From: an uncultured Oscillospiraceae bacterium
Lineage (GTDB): Bacteria; Bacillota; Clostridia; Oscillospirales; Acutalibacteraceae
Direction of reading: 5' to 3'
DNA: 25,893 nucleotides
Assembly (NCBI GenBank): GCA_900553255.1
Contig: USCI01000032.1
Location: forward strand, 1 to 25,893
Positions 7,266 through 14,105 of the stretch are shown piece by piece (the stretch's first letter is position 1; every line of letters begins with the position of its first letter). Made by a program: the position numbers and the translations under genes. The notes beneath the pieces were generated by a model, which did no database searches, had not been told where the DNA came from, and saw nothing but the letters and a program-made list of their open reading frames with translations.

Positions 7266-7294
7266 ATGTTAGCACCAACTAACTCTCTTGTCAA
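7266..7294 (-). promoter_or_regulatory. feo operon promoter
   Basis: On the minus strand, TTGACA (7294-7289), 17 bp, and TAACAT (7271-7266) form a good sigmaA promoter. Transcription should start near 7259, giving a leader of about 80 nt that includes a small GGGAGA-CAG-TCTCCC hairpin (7199-7213). Confidence 0.78.
7268..7283. promoter_or_regulatory. feo operator box A
   Basis: GTTAGCACCAACTAAC has the same arms and 6-bp gap as box B and shares GTTAGCA with it. It overlaps the -10 hexamer and the spacer of the feo promoter, a position that would block polymerase binding when occupied. Confidence 0.68.
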
Positions 7295-7341
7295 TAGCCT
7301 TGGCCAAAAAAAGATGATTTTTCTGCCATTGCGCCGGGCAT

Positions 7342-7375
7342 AAAAAAGAACGCGGAGGCTGCCGCCTCCACGTTC
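7342..7375 (-). terminator. Terminator of nrdD-nrdG
   Basis: On the minus strand, GAACGTGGAGGC and GCCTCCGCGTTC form a stem with one internal mismatch and a 4-nt loop, followed by six T. It lies just after the nrdG stop at 7381 and before the feo promoter. Confidence 0.85.
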
Positions 7376-7380
7376 CCCGC

Positions 7381-7902
7381 TTATCCCTGCCAGAGTACGA
7401 TCCCGCCCTGCCGGCGGGACGCCTGTAAATCAATGAGCCGCTGGTTGGATGAGCCGCGGAAACGCAGGGTAATGTCCTTAAGCTCCTCCACAAAGGCGCC
7501 GTCCACCAGGACGTCGATCTGCCCGAGCATTTCCCCGGTTGCCTCGGTAAAATTCCCACCGCCCGGAGTCAGGTCGGTTTCCAGCGTGCAGCCGGTATAG
7601 CACCAGATATCCTTTTCCGGATACGCGCTGCGCACACGTTTGAGGAAGAGAACCAGCTCCCGCTGGTTGGCCGGCTCAAACGGCTCCCCGCCGAGTACAC
7701 TCAGGCCGTTGATATAGCCCGGAGCGAGCGCCTGCAGGATCTCCTCCTCTGTTTCTGGAGTAAACGGCTTTCCGTAAGTAAAGCTCCAGGTTTCGGGATT
7801 GAAGCAGTTTTTGCAGTGCCGGGTGCAGCCGGAAACAAACAGCGACACCCGCACACCGGGTCCGTTGGCAATATCGGTCTTTTTGATCTGCCCGTAATAC
7901 AA
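7381..7902 (-). CDS. nrdG: Anaerobic ribonucleoside-triphosphate reductase activating protein
   Basis: Radical-SAM activase that reductively cleaves S-adenosylmethionine to generate the glycyl radical on NrdD. It is 173 aa, the family length. The [4Fe-4S] motif is CTRHCKNC (C26, C30, C33, spacing CxxxCxxC), and the SAM-binding LSVLGGEPF follows. It starts at TTG (MYYGQIKK) with AAGGGGG eight bases upstream. No better ATG is available, as the radical-SAM core begins directly after. It lies 24 bp after nrdD in a two-gene operon that ends with a strong terminator. Confidence 0.95.
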   Translation of the reverse strand: MYYGQIKKTDIANGPGVRVSLFVSGCTRHCKNCFNPETWSFTYGKPFTPETEEEILQALAPGYINGLSVLGGEPFEPANQRELVLFLKRVRSAYPEKDIWCYTGCTLETDLTPGGGNFTEATGEMLGQIDVLVDGAFVEELKDITLRFRGSSNQRLIDLQASRRQGGIVLWQG

Positions 7903-7926
7903 GGCGGCGTCCCCCTTAATCCCGTT

Positions 7927-10086
7927 TTACAGGTGCAGCACCCGCTCCTTGATTTCGGCGGTCCGGCCCTGGTTCCAGAACTGCGTGCCGATGTAGCCGC
8001 AGGTCCGGCGGGCGACGTTCATCTTATCCTGGTCGCGGTTGCCGCAGTTCGGGCATTCCCAGACGAGCTTGCCGTCATCCTCGACAATCTGGATTTCGCC
8101 GTCGAACCCGCACACCTGGCAGTAATCGCTCTTGGTGTTGAGCTCGGCGTACATGATGTTGTCGTAGATGTACCGGATGATCTGCAGCACCGCCTCCAGA
8201 TTGTTCTGCATGTTCGGCACCTCGACATAGCTGATCGCCCCTCCGGTAGACAGCGCCTGGAACTGGGACTCGAACTTCAGCTTGGCAAACGCGTCGATCT
8301 CCTCGGTCACGTGCACATGGTAGCTGTTGGTGATATACGGCTTGTCGGTGACCCCTTTGATGATGCCGAACCGCTTCTGCAGGCATTTGGCAAACTTGTA
8401 GGTGGTGCTCTCCAGCGGGGTGCCGTAAATGCCGAAGCCGATGGTGGTCTCCGCCTTCCAGCGGTCGCAGGCGGCATTCATGTATTTCATTACCTCGAGC
8501 GCGAACGGCGTGGCGCTCGGATCGGTGTGGGATTTACCTGTCATGTAGCGCACACATTCGCACAGACCTGCGTAGCCGAGCGAAATGGTGGAATAGCCGC
8601 CGTACAGCAGCTTGTCGATCGGCTCGCCCTTTTTCAGCCGGGCAATCGCGCCGTACTGCCACAGGATCGGCGCCGCATCCGACAGGGTGCCCTTGAGCCG
8701 CTCGTGCCGGCACATCAGCGCGCGATAGCACAGATCAAGGCGCTCGTCGAATATCTTCCAGAATTTGTCCATATCCCCTTCGGAGCTGAGCGCGATGTCC
8801 ACCAGGTTGAGGGTGACCACGCCCTGATTGAATCGGCCGTAAAACTTGTAGTTTCCGTTCTCATCCTTCCACGGGCTGAGCGCGCTGCGGCAGCCCATGA
8901 CCGGGAAGCAGTTGCCCTCCTTAAGCTCCTTCATCTTCTTCTCGGAGATGTAGTCCGGCACCAGCCGCTTGGCGGTGCACTTGGCGGCCAGCTCGGTCAG
9001 GTAATAGTACGGCGAGCCGGGCTGAATATTGTCCTCCTGCAGCACATAGATCAGCTTCGGGAAAGCCGGCGTCACCCATACGCCCTTCTCGTTCTTGACC
9101 CCCTCGTAGCGCTGGAGCAGCACCTCCTCGATGATCATCGCGAGATCCTTTTTCTCCTGCTCGTTTTTCGCCTCGTTGAGATACATGAACACGGTGATGA
9201 AGGGGGCCTGTCCGTTGGTGGTCATCAGGGTCACCACCTGATACTGGATGGTCTGCACCCCGCGCTTGACCTCCTCGCGCAGACGGCGTTCGACAATGTT
9301 CATGATCTTGTCTTCCGACAGATCGCCGCCCAGTTCGTTGGCCTCCTGGACCACCTCACGGCGGATCTTTTCGCGGGAGACCTGCACAAACGGGGCGAGA
9401 TGCGCCAGACTGATGCTCTGCCCGCCGTACTGGTTGCTGGCCACCTGCGCGACAATCTGGGTGGCGATGTTGCAGGCGGTGGAAAAGCTGTGCGGCTTTT
9501 CGATGAGCGTGCCGGTGATGACGGTGCCGTTCTGCAGCATGTCCTCCAGATTGACCAGGTCGCAGTTGTGCATGTGCTGCGCAAAATAGTCGGTGTCGTG
9601 GAAATGAATGATCCCCTGCTCGTGCGCCTCCACGATGTCCTGCGGCAGCAGCACCCGGCGGGTGATATCCTTCGAAACCTCACCGGCCATGTAATCGCGC
9701 TGCACGCTGTTGACCGTGGGGTTTTTGTTGGCGTTTTCCTGCTTGGCTTCCTCGTTGTTGCATTCAATCAGGCTGAGGATCTGGTTGTCGGTGGTATTCG
9801 CCCGGCGCGCAAGCGAACGGGTATAGCGGTACTTGATATACCGCTTGGCCACCTCAAAGGCGCCCTTCTGCATGATCTGGTTTTCGACCATATCCTGGAT
9901 TTCCTCGACCGACGGCGCACGCCCCATTTTCAGGCAGCTCGCTTCCACGCTGGCCGCAATATCCCGGATCTGCTCGCTGGTCAGCTCCTTGTGCTGTTCA
10001 TCCGCATTGTTGGCCTTGGTGATCGCCACGATGATTTTGCTTATGTCAAACGCCGCTTCGGAACCGTTTCTCTTGATGATTTTCAT
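7927..10086 (-). CDS. nrdD: Anaerobic (class III) ribonucleoside-triphosphate reductase
   Basis: Makes deoxyribonucleotides under anoxia using a glycyl radical. The 719 residues start with an ATP-cone (MKIIKRNGSEAAFDISKI) for allosteric control. The catalytic domain follows, with an active-site Cys region NCFPVMGCRSALSPW. The C-terminus has a zinc site of four Cys (CQVC at 656/659, CPNC at 678/681) and the glycyl-radical motif RRTCGYIG with the radical on G697. All key elements are intact. It is cotranscribed with nrdG. Upstream lie an extended -10 promoter and a Crp/Fnr-type palindrome at -41.5, and a divergent Crp/Fnr-family gene. The enzyme fits a strict or facultative anaerobe. Confidence 0.97.
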   Translation of the reverse strand: MKIIKRNGSEAAFDISKIIVAITKANNADEQHKELTSEQIRDIAASVEASCLKMGRAPSVEEIQDMVENQIMQKGAFEVAKRYIKYRYTRSLARRANTTDNQILSLIECNNEEAKQENANKNPTVNSVQRDYMAGEVSKDITRRVLLPQDIVEAHEQGIIHFHDTDYFAQHMHNCDLVNLEDMLQNGTVITGTLIEKPHSFSTACNIATQIVAQVASNQYGGQSISLAHLAPFVQVSREKIRREVVQEANELGGDLSEDKIMNIVERRLREEVKRGVQTIQYQVVTLMTTNGQAPFITVFMYLNEAKNEQEKKDLAMIIEEVLLQRYEGVKNEKGVWVTPAFPKLIYVLQEDNIQPGSPYYYLTELAAKCTAKRLVPDYISEKKMKELKEGNCFPVMGCRSALSPWKDENGNYKFYGRFNQGVVTLNLVDIALSSEGDMDKFWKIFDERLDLCYRALMCRHERLKGTLSDAAPILWQYGAIARLKKGEPIDKLLYGGYSTISLGYAGLCECVRYMTGKSHTDPSATPFALEVMKYMNAACDRWKAETTIGFGIYGTPLESTTYKFAKCLQKRFGIIKGVTDKPYITNSYHVHVTEEIDAFAKLKFESQFQALSTGGAISYVEVPNMQNNLEAVLQIIRYIYDNIMYAELNTKSDYCQVCGFDGEIQIVEDDGKLVWECPNCGNRDQDKMNVARRTCGYIGTQFWNQGRTAEIKERVLHL

Positions 10087-10141
10087 ACCCCGACTGCCCT
10101 TTCCGTCCTGTATTTTCGCCGGCCCTTTTCAAGCCTTCCCG

Positions 10142-10150
10142 ATTGTAGCA
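10142..10150 (-). promoter_or_regulatory. nrdD promoter (extended -10)
   Basis: On the minus strand TGCTACAAT is an extended -10 element (TGN + TACAAT). The -35 position holds only CAGCTT, so the promoter should need an activator. Transcription would start near 10135. A palindrome is centred exactly 41.5 bp upstream of that start. Confidence 0.65.
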
Positions 10151-10168
10151 CACTTTTTTCCATCAAGC

Positions 10169-10184
10169 TGTTGCATACGCAACA
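10169..10184. promoter_or_regulatory. Crp/Fnr-type operator between nrdD and its divergent regulator
   Basis: TGTTGCATACGCAACA has 6-bp arms around 4 bp, the usual layout of a Crp/Fnr-family site. It is centred at 10176.5, which is -41.5 for nrdD (class II activator position), and it overlaps the -35 of the divergent regulator promoter, where binding would repress. The neighbour at 10297-10935 is the likely binder (inference). Confidence 0.68.
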
Positions 10185-10199
10185 CTTTTGAAATATAAT
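10171..10199 (+). promoter_or_regulatory. Promoter of the Crp/Fnr-family gene
   Basis: TTGCAT, 17 bp, and a perfect TATAAT (10194-10199) predict a start near 10206 and a leader of about 90 nt. The -35 lies inside the palindrome at 10169-10184, so the regulator is probably autorepressed. Confidence 0.65.
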
Positions 10200-10213
10200 A
10201 CCATATATAGTGT
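10198..10213. promoter_or_regulatory. Possible NrdR box (one good half)
   Basis: ATACCATATATAGTGT resembles the NrdR box, with a strong right half (TATATAGTGT) and a weak left half. It covers the predicted start of the regulator gene and lies about 70 bp upstream of the nrdD start. NrdR boxes normally come in pairs about 31 bp apart, and no clear partner is seen, so this may be chance in AT-rich promoter DNA. Confidence 0.3.
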
Positions 10214-10296
10214 GTCTGCCCAATATTTATCCCCATATCCCGGATATTGCTTGTCCGGTTACCACAGGTGCAGGAAAGGCGAAAGGACGAAAAAGC

Positions 10297-10935
10297 ATGG
10301 AAGAACTGACCATTTTCACCGGTATCACCCCACAGGAGCAGCAGGCGATGCACGTCTGCTTCCGTTCACGCGAAATGAGCTTTGATACCGGGGAAATCAT
10401 CATGACCTATACCCGTGCGCCGCAGAAAATCGGCGTCGTGCTGGAAGGTCATGCCCGGCTGTACTACTGCGACGCGGACGGCAACCAGAGCGTTCTGGAA
10501 GAGCTGTTCCGCAATCAGGTGTTCGGCGAGCTGTTCCTGATGCCGGTCGGGATGCAGGATTACTACGTGCGGGCGTGTGAGCCATGCCGCGTACTGTTTA
10601 TCGACTATGAACACATCATCAAGCGGTGCCAGAACGCCTGCGCCCACCACAGCCAGCTGGTCAGCAACCTGTTCCGGATGACAGCGCGGAAATCCCAGCT
10701 GCAGGCGAACCGGATCAACGTCCTCACCCAGCCGACCGTGCGGCAGAAGCTGCTGACCTATTTCGATATTCTCTGCCAGCAGGATGAGCGCCGCAGCTGC
10801 ACCGTGCCGATGCCGTACAGCGCGCTCGCCGAATACCTGTGCCTCGACCGCAGCGCGATGATGCGGGAGCTCAAGCGGCTCGGTGACGAAGGAATCATTG
10901 AGCGGCATGGACGGCAGGTTCGAATGCTTCCATAA
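10297..10935 (+). CDS. Crp/Fnr-family transcriptional regulator
   Basis: A 212-aa regulator with an N-terminal cyclic-nucleotide-binding-like beta-barrel (about residues 15-115) and a C-terminal Crp-type winged helix (about 140-212). The recognition part is ALAEYLCLDRSAMMRELKRLGDEGII. The ATG at 10297 has AAAGGA upstream; a longer reading frame from 10210 has no support. It lacks the N-terminal Cys cluster of Fnr, so it probably does not hold an oxygen-sensing Fe-S cluster in the usual way. Cys residues are present in the barrel and in RCQNACAHH. It is the only plus-strand gene and is divergent from nrdDG, sharing a palindrome with it. Its effector cannot be read from sequence. A redox, NO or heme ligand are options for this clade. 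Confidence 0.92.
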   Translation: MEELTIFTGITPQEQQAMHVCFRSREMSFDTGEIIMTYTRAPQKIGVVLEGHARLYYCDADGNQSVLEELFRNQVFGELFLMPVGMQDYYVRACEPCRVLFIDYEHIIKRCQNACAHHSQLVSNLFRMTARKSQLQANRINVLTQPTVRQKLLTYFDILCQQDERRSCTVPMPYSALAEYLCLDRSAMMRELKRLGDEGIIERHGRQVRMLP

Positions 10936-10945
10936 AGCACGCAAA

Positions 10946-10975
10946 ACGCGGGCCGGACAATTGTCCGGCCCGCGT
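10946..10975. terminator. 30-bp perfect palindrome after the Crp/Fnr gene
   Basis: A 15-bp inverted repeat without mismatch (arm ACGCGGGCCGGACAA) lies 10 bp after the regulator stop. On the plus strand it is not followed by T. On the minus strand it is followed by TTTTGC, so it would stop transcripts coming from the ABC-transporter operon through the hairpin region. A near-copy stands at 11317-11348. Confidence 0.55.
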
Positions 10976-10999
10976 CCAGGCTGTAGAAAAAGTTGTTTT

Positions 11000-11263
11000 G
11001 CGAAAAATGTTTTCGCCCTCCTTTTTCAAAAGGCGGCGGGGTCAAGGGGCGGCGCCCCTGTTGCGTCCCGCAGGACGCAATACCCCTAAGAAATGAAGGC
11101 GCAGGAAGGATGCAGGAAGCAGAGCTTCCTGCGGGAGTTTGCCGCAAAGCGGCAAACATCCCCGGGAGGAACGTTCGGCGCAAAGCGACGAACTTCCCGA
11201 GGACGGCTTTGCCGTCCTCGTTCCCTCGCCGGGGGTTCCCCGATGCGGTGCATAGTGCCGCAT
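11000..11263. repeat. Array of consecutive stem-loops in a convergent intergenic region
   Basis: This non-coding region holds a run of separate perfect or near-perfect hairpins. They are at 11000-11016 (7-bp stem), 11020-11033 (6), 11045-11059 (6), 11061-11080 (8), 11112-11132 (9), 11137-11157 (9), 11173-11193 (9 with one mismatch), 11199-11219 (9), 11230-11242 (5) and 11243-11263 (9 with wobble pairs). Five share the design of a 9-bp stem with a 3-nt loop (AGA, AAA, AAA, TTT, ATA), but their stems differ in sequence. No reading frame here looks like a protein. It looks like a dispersed intergenic repeat element of a high-GC Clostridia genome. Its function is unknown. Confidence 0.7.
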
Positions 11264-11316
11264 AAACCCAACTCAATTGCGTGCTTTACCATTTGGCTAT
11301 GGTTTTTTGATAAGCT

Positions 11317-11348
11317 GACGCGGGCCGGACGATTGTCCGACCCGCGTC
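11317..11348 (-). terminator. Terminal hairpin of the ABC-transporter operon
   Basis: A 32-bp near-palindrome similar to that at 10946-10975. Its imperfections pair as G-U in RNA from the minus strand, so it is best folded in the transporter transcript. It overlaps the stop codon of the ATPase gene. No T-tract follows on the minus strand, and ATTTT follows on the plus strand. It may therefore end plus-strand transcripts or protect mRNA 3' ends. Confidence 0.5.
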
Positions 11349-12111
11349 ATTTTCCTTCAAACAGCACATACTCCTGCCCGTCTTCGGTAAAGCGCCGCAT
11401 GGTCACCGAGAACACCTCCTGCAGCACACCGCTGTCCAGGCATTCCGGCATGCTGCCGGAAAACCGCACCGTACCGTCCTGCAGCACCACCGCATTGTCG
11501 GCATACCGTGCAGCCGTCTGCAGATCGTGCAGCACCAGCAGGATGGTCTTTTTGTGCCGGCTGCGCAGTGTCTCCAGCATGCGCATAAACACCGCCTGCC
11601 CTGCCGCATCCAGATAGGTGGTCGGTTCGTCGAGCAGAACAAGCCGGGTGTTCTGCGCCAGAATCATGGCGATGTACGCCTTCTGCCGTTCGCCTCCGGA
11701 CAGCTCCGACACAAGACGATCTGCCAGATCGGTGACGCCGGCATCCGCCATCGCCTGCGCGATAATTCCGTGATCCGCATCGGACAGCCGCCCGCCCCAG
11801 CCGTTGTAGGGCGCGCGGCCGAAGGCGGTCAGCTCCCGCACCGTAACCGCCGGCGCCGCAAGCACCTGCGGCAGGATCGCCACCGCGGCGGCGCGCTCGC
11901 GCGGCGTCATAAACCGGACATCACGGTCACAGCAGACGATTTTTCCGGTATACGCGACCTGCTGGTTGACGCAGGCAAGCAGCGTCGATTTGCCGCAGCC
12001 GTTGCGCCCGAGCAGCGCCGTGATTTTGTGCGGCTGCACCGCAAAGCCGACATCCTTTAATACGCGCTTTCCCCGATAGCCGGCGGAAAGATGCTCGACC
12101 GAGAAAATCAA
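11347..12111 (-). CDS. Iron-chelate/cobalamin-type ABC transporter, ATP-binding protein
   Basis: Cytoplasmic ATPase of a BtuCDF/FepBDC-type importer, 254 aa. Walker A is GRNGCGKST (35-43), the signature LSGGERQKA (137-145), Walker B LVLLDEP (157-163) and the H-loop His is in VLHDL (H195). The open frame continues far upstream, but that part is out-of-frame permease sequence. The real start is TTG at 12111, which overlaps the permease stop as TTGA and has AAGGAGG eight bases before it. It is the last gene of the operon. The substrate is not determined by this subunit. Confidence 0.93.
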   Translation of the reverse strand: MIFSVEHLSAGYRGKRVLKDVGFAVQPHKITALLGRNGCGKSTLLACVNQQVAYTGKIVCCDRDVRFMTPRERAAAVAILPQVLAAPAVTVRELTAFGRAPYNGWGGRLSDADHGIIAQAMADAGVTDLADRLVSELSGGERQKAYIAMILAQNTRLVLLDEPTTYLDAAGQAVFMRMLETLRSRHKKTILLVLHDLQTAARYADNAVVLQDGTVRFSGSMPECLDSGVLQEVFSVTMRRFTEDGQEYVLFEGK

Positions 12112-13118
12112 ACTTCTTCCCTCCTTCGCAGCAAAAGCACAAAGAAGAACGGTGCACCGATGCAGACCATCACAATGCCGACCGGCAGCTCGCTCGGCGC
12201 AAACAGCGCCCGCCCCACGAGATCGGACAGCACCGTCAGCGACGCCCCAAGCAGGGCGGAAGCCGCCAGTAGCCATTTCAGCTCGGTGCCTACCAGCCGG
12301 CGGGCGATATGCGGCACCACCAGCCCGACAAAACCCAAAAGCCCGGCAAAGGACACCACCGCAGCCGCCGACGCACTGGCCAGCAGCAGGCAGAAGATCC
12401 GCAGTGCCTTCACCCGGACGCCCAGCGACGCCGCCATGCTGTCCCCCAGACACAGCAGGTTGGCTTTTCCGGCGGCGGCCAGAGCCGCGAGCAGGCAGAC
12501 GGCAATCAGCACCGCCGGCACAGCCAGTTCCTCCAGCGCCACCCCGGAAAATCCGCCCACCGAAAAATGGCTGTAGGAGACCAGGACGTCGGGGTACAGC
12601 AGCGACAGAAACGAGATTCCGGCGTTGAGCAGCGCGTTGCAGGCGATACCCGCAAGCAGCAGCGTGATCCGCGGCGCCTTCGCACGGCCGGACACCGTGA
12701 CGATAAACAGGGTGGTGGCAAACGCACCGATAAACGCTGCAAGTGGCAGCACGGCAAATGCCGAAGGGAAAAAGCACAGGCATAAAATCACGCAGAACCC
12801 CGCGCCGGCGTTGACACCGATGACGTTCGGGCTGGCCAGCGCGTTGTTGGTCATCGCCTGCAGCAGCACCCCGGCCACCGACAGCCCCACACCCGCGAGC
12901 ATGCCGGCGGCCACCCGCGGCAGGCGCAGCTTGTACAGGATGATGGCCTCGGTTTCGTAACCGGACTCGCGCAAAAAGCCTCCGGCAAGCTGCCGAAGGC
13001 TGAAGGATGCGCTGCCACAGGCCAAGCCGGCGGTCACGACGGCGGCCAGAACCGCCAGCAGCACCAGCAGGAACCAGATATGCCGGCAGGGGTACGTTCT
13101 GTCTCGCCGCATGGTCAT
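12108..13118 (-). CDS. FecCD-family ABC transporter permease
   Basis: Membrane channel of a metal-chelate importer, 336 aa with about ten transmembrane helices. Typical family sequences are visible: LPRVAAGMLAGVGLSVAGV, LASPNVIGVNAGAG and GLVVPHIARRLVG, the last being the coupling-helix region contacting the ATPase. The ATG has AAGGGGGT upstream. It lies 12 bp after the binding-protein gene and overlaps the ATPase start by 4 nt. Only one permease gene is present, so the transporter should be a homodimer. The substrate could be a ferric siderophore, heme or a corrinoid. Confidence 0.94.
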   Translation of the reverse strand: MTMRRDRTYPCRHIWFLLVLLAVLAAVVTAGLACGSASFSLRQLAGGFLRESGYETEAIILYKLRLPRVAAGMLAGVGLSVAGVLLQAMTNNALASPNVIGVNAGAGFCVILCLCFFPSAFAVLPLAAFIGAFATTLFIVTVSGRAKAPRITLLLAGIACNALLNAGISFLSLLYPDVLVSYSHFSVGGFSGVALEELAVPAVLIAVCLLAALAAAGKANLLCLGDSMAASLGVRVKALRIFCLLLASASAAAVVSFAGLLGFVGLVVPHIARRLVGTELKWLLAASALLGASLTVLSDLVGRALFAPSELPVGIVMVCIGAPFFFVLLLRRREEV

Positions 13119-13130
13119 GACCCCCTTCGC

Positions 13131-14105
13131 TCATGCAGATGGATACAGCAGATCGTACAGATAGCGATACGCCTCGTCCCAGCGGGCGTTCGGCTTGAAA
13201 TGAAAAAGCTCTTTGGGCAGAAAGGTATAGCGCTTCTCCCGGATCGCGGTGAGCACCTGCCATTCCTCGCCGGCGAATACGCCCTCGAGATAATCCTTTG
13301 CGGCCTGCTCGTCCCCCATCGTGCTGACAAAGATACAATCGGGGTCGCGCAGCAGGATTTCCTCCAGGCTCAGCCCGTCCAGCAGCACCGGCGCGTCTTC
13401 GGCGATGTTGTGGGTTCCCATCTCCTGCAGCATGGCGCACGCAAAATGATCCTCTGCTGTCTTGGCCTTGGTAGCGCTGGCCTTCGAACCGGCGCGGATA
13501 AACAGGATTTCCCGCTGATCCGCCTGCCCGCTCTGCTGCGCCTTCTGCAGGATCTCCTCCACCCGTTCCTGCACCGCCGTGCCGTACGTTTCATACGCCT
13601 CGGCATTGCCGGTGATGGCGGTGCAGATTTTCAGCACCCGCAGATAGTCCGCAAACGCTTCCACCTTAAAGGCCGCCGCAGGAATTCCTGCCTGCGCGGC
13701 GAGTTTCACCGCATCCGCCTGCGCCTCGATATCCAGCGAACCGATAATCAGATCCGGTTCGGCGGCAATCAGACTCTCGGTGTTGATCGTCTTGCCGGCA
13801 CCTGCGTCCACCAGCACCGCCGATTCGTCGGCAAAACCGCGCTCGACGCTCTCGCCGACCGTGACGGCCACCGTACCGCCGGCTGTTTTCCAGATGTCTG
13901 CAAAAGAGGAGAACAGCACCGCCACCTTCTGCGGTGCCGCCTTCAGCACCACCTCGCGGCCCGCATCGTCCGTAAAGGTATAATAAGCGCCCGATTCCGT
14001 CCGGCTGCTTTCCGGCGGACGGCCGGCGCAGCCTGCCGCCGTAAGGAGGCAGGCCGCCGCCAGCGCCGCACTAAAAAACCGTCTTGTCACGTCAGCAGGT
14101 GGCAC
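13131..14105 (-). CDS. Metal-chelate ABC transporter substrate-binding lipoprotein
   Basis: Extracellular, lipid-anchored binding protein of the BtuF/FepB clamshell type, about 320 aa. A short signal peptide with Arg-Arg ends in the lipobox LTAAGC. The mature part begins TFTDDAGREVVLKAAPQKVAVL, and the motif EPDLIIGS near the hinge is typical of the family, as is the C-terminal WDEAYRYLYDLLYP. The start is uncertain: GTG at 14105, overlapping the preceding gene, or GTG at 14090, which gives the more natural signal peptide MTRRFFSAA. Neither has an ideal ribosome site, so translation probably couples to the upstream fusion gene. The ligand is not predictable; siderophore, heme and cobalamin are candidates. 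Confidence 0.9.
   Translation of the reverse strand: MPPADVTRRFFSAALAAACLLTAAGCAGRPPESSRTESGAYYTFTDDAGREVVLKAAPQKVAVLFSSFADIWKTAGGTVAVTVGESVERGFADESAVLVDAGAGKTINTESLIAAEPDLIIGSLDIEAQADAVKLAAQAGIPAAAFKVEAFADYLRVLKICTAITGNAEAYETYGTAVQERVEEILQKAQQSGQADQREILFIRAGSKASATKAKTAEDHFACAMLQEMGTHNIAEDAPVLLDGLSLEEILLRDPDCIFVSTMGDEQAAKDYLEGVFAGEEWQVLTAIREKRYTFLPKELFHFKPNARWDEAYRYLYDLLYPSA

Noticed and set aside
10980..11300. CRISPR array or tandem direct repeat
   Set aside because: The repeated units are inverted repeats with different sequences, not direct repeats with spacers of even length, and no cas gene is present.
12112..13440. Upstream extension of the ABC ATPase frame to 697 codons, which could suggest a fused protein
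   Set aside because: The extra part is a shifted reading of the permease and binding-protein genes with low-complexity Arg/Gly/Ala sequence. A TTG start with AAGGAGG at 12111 explains the ATPase alone.
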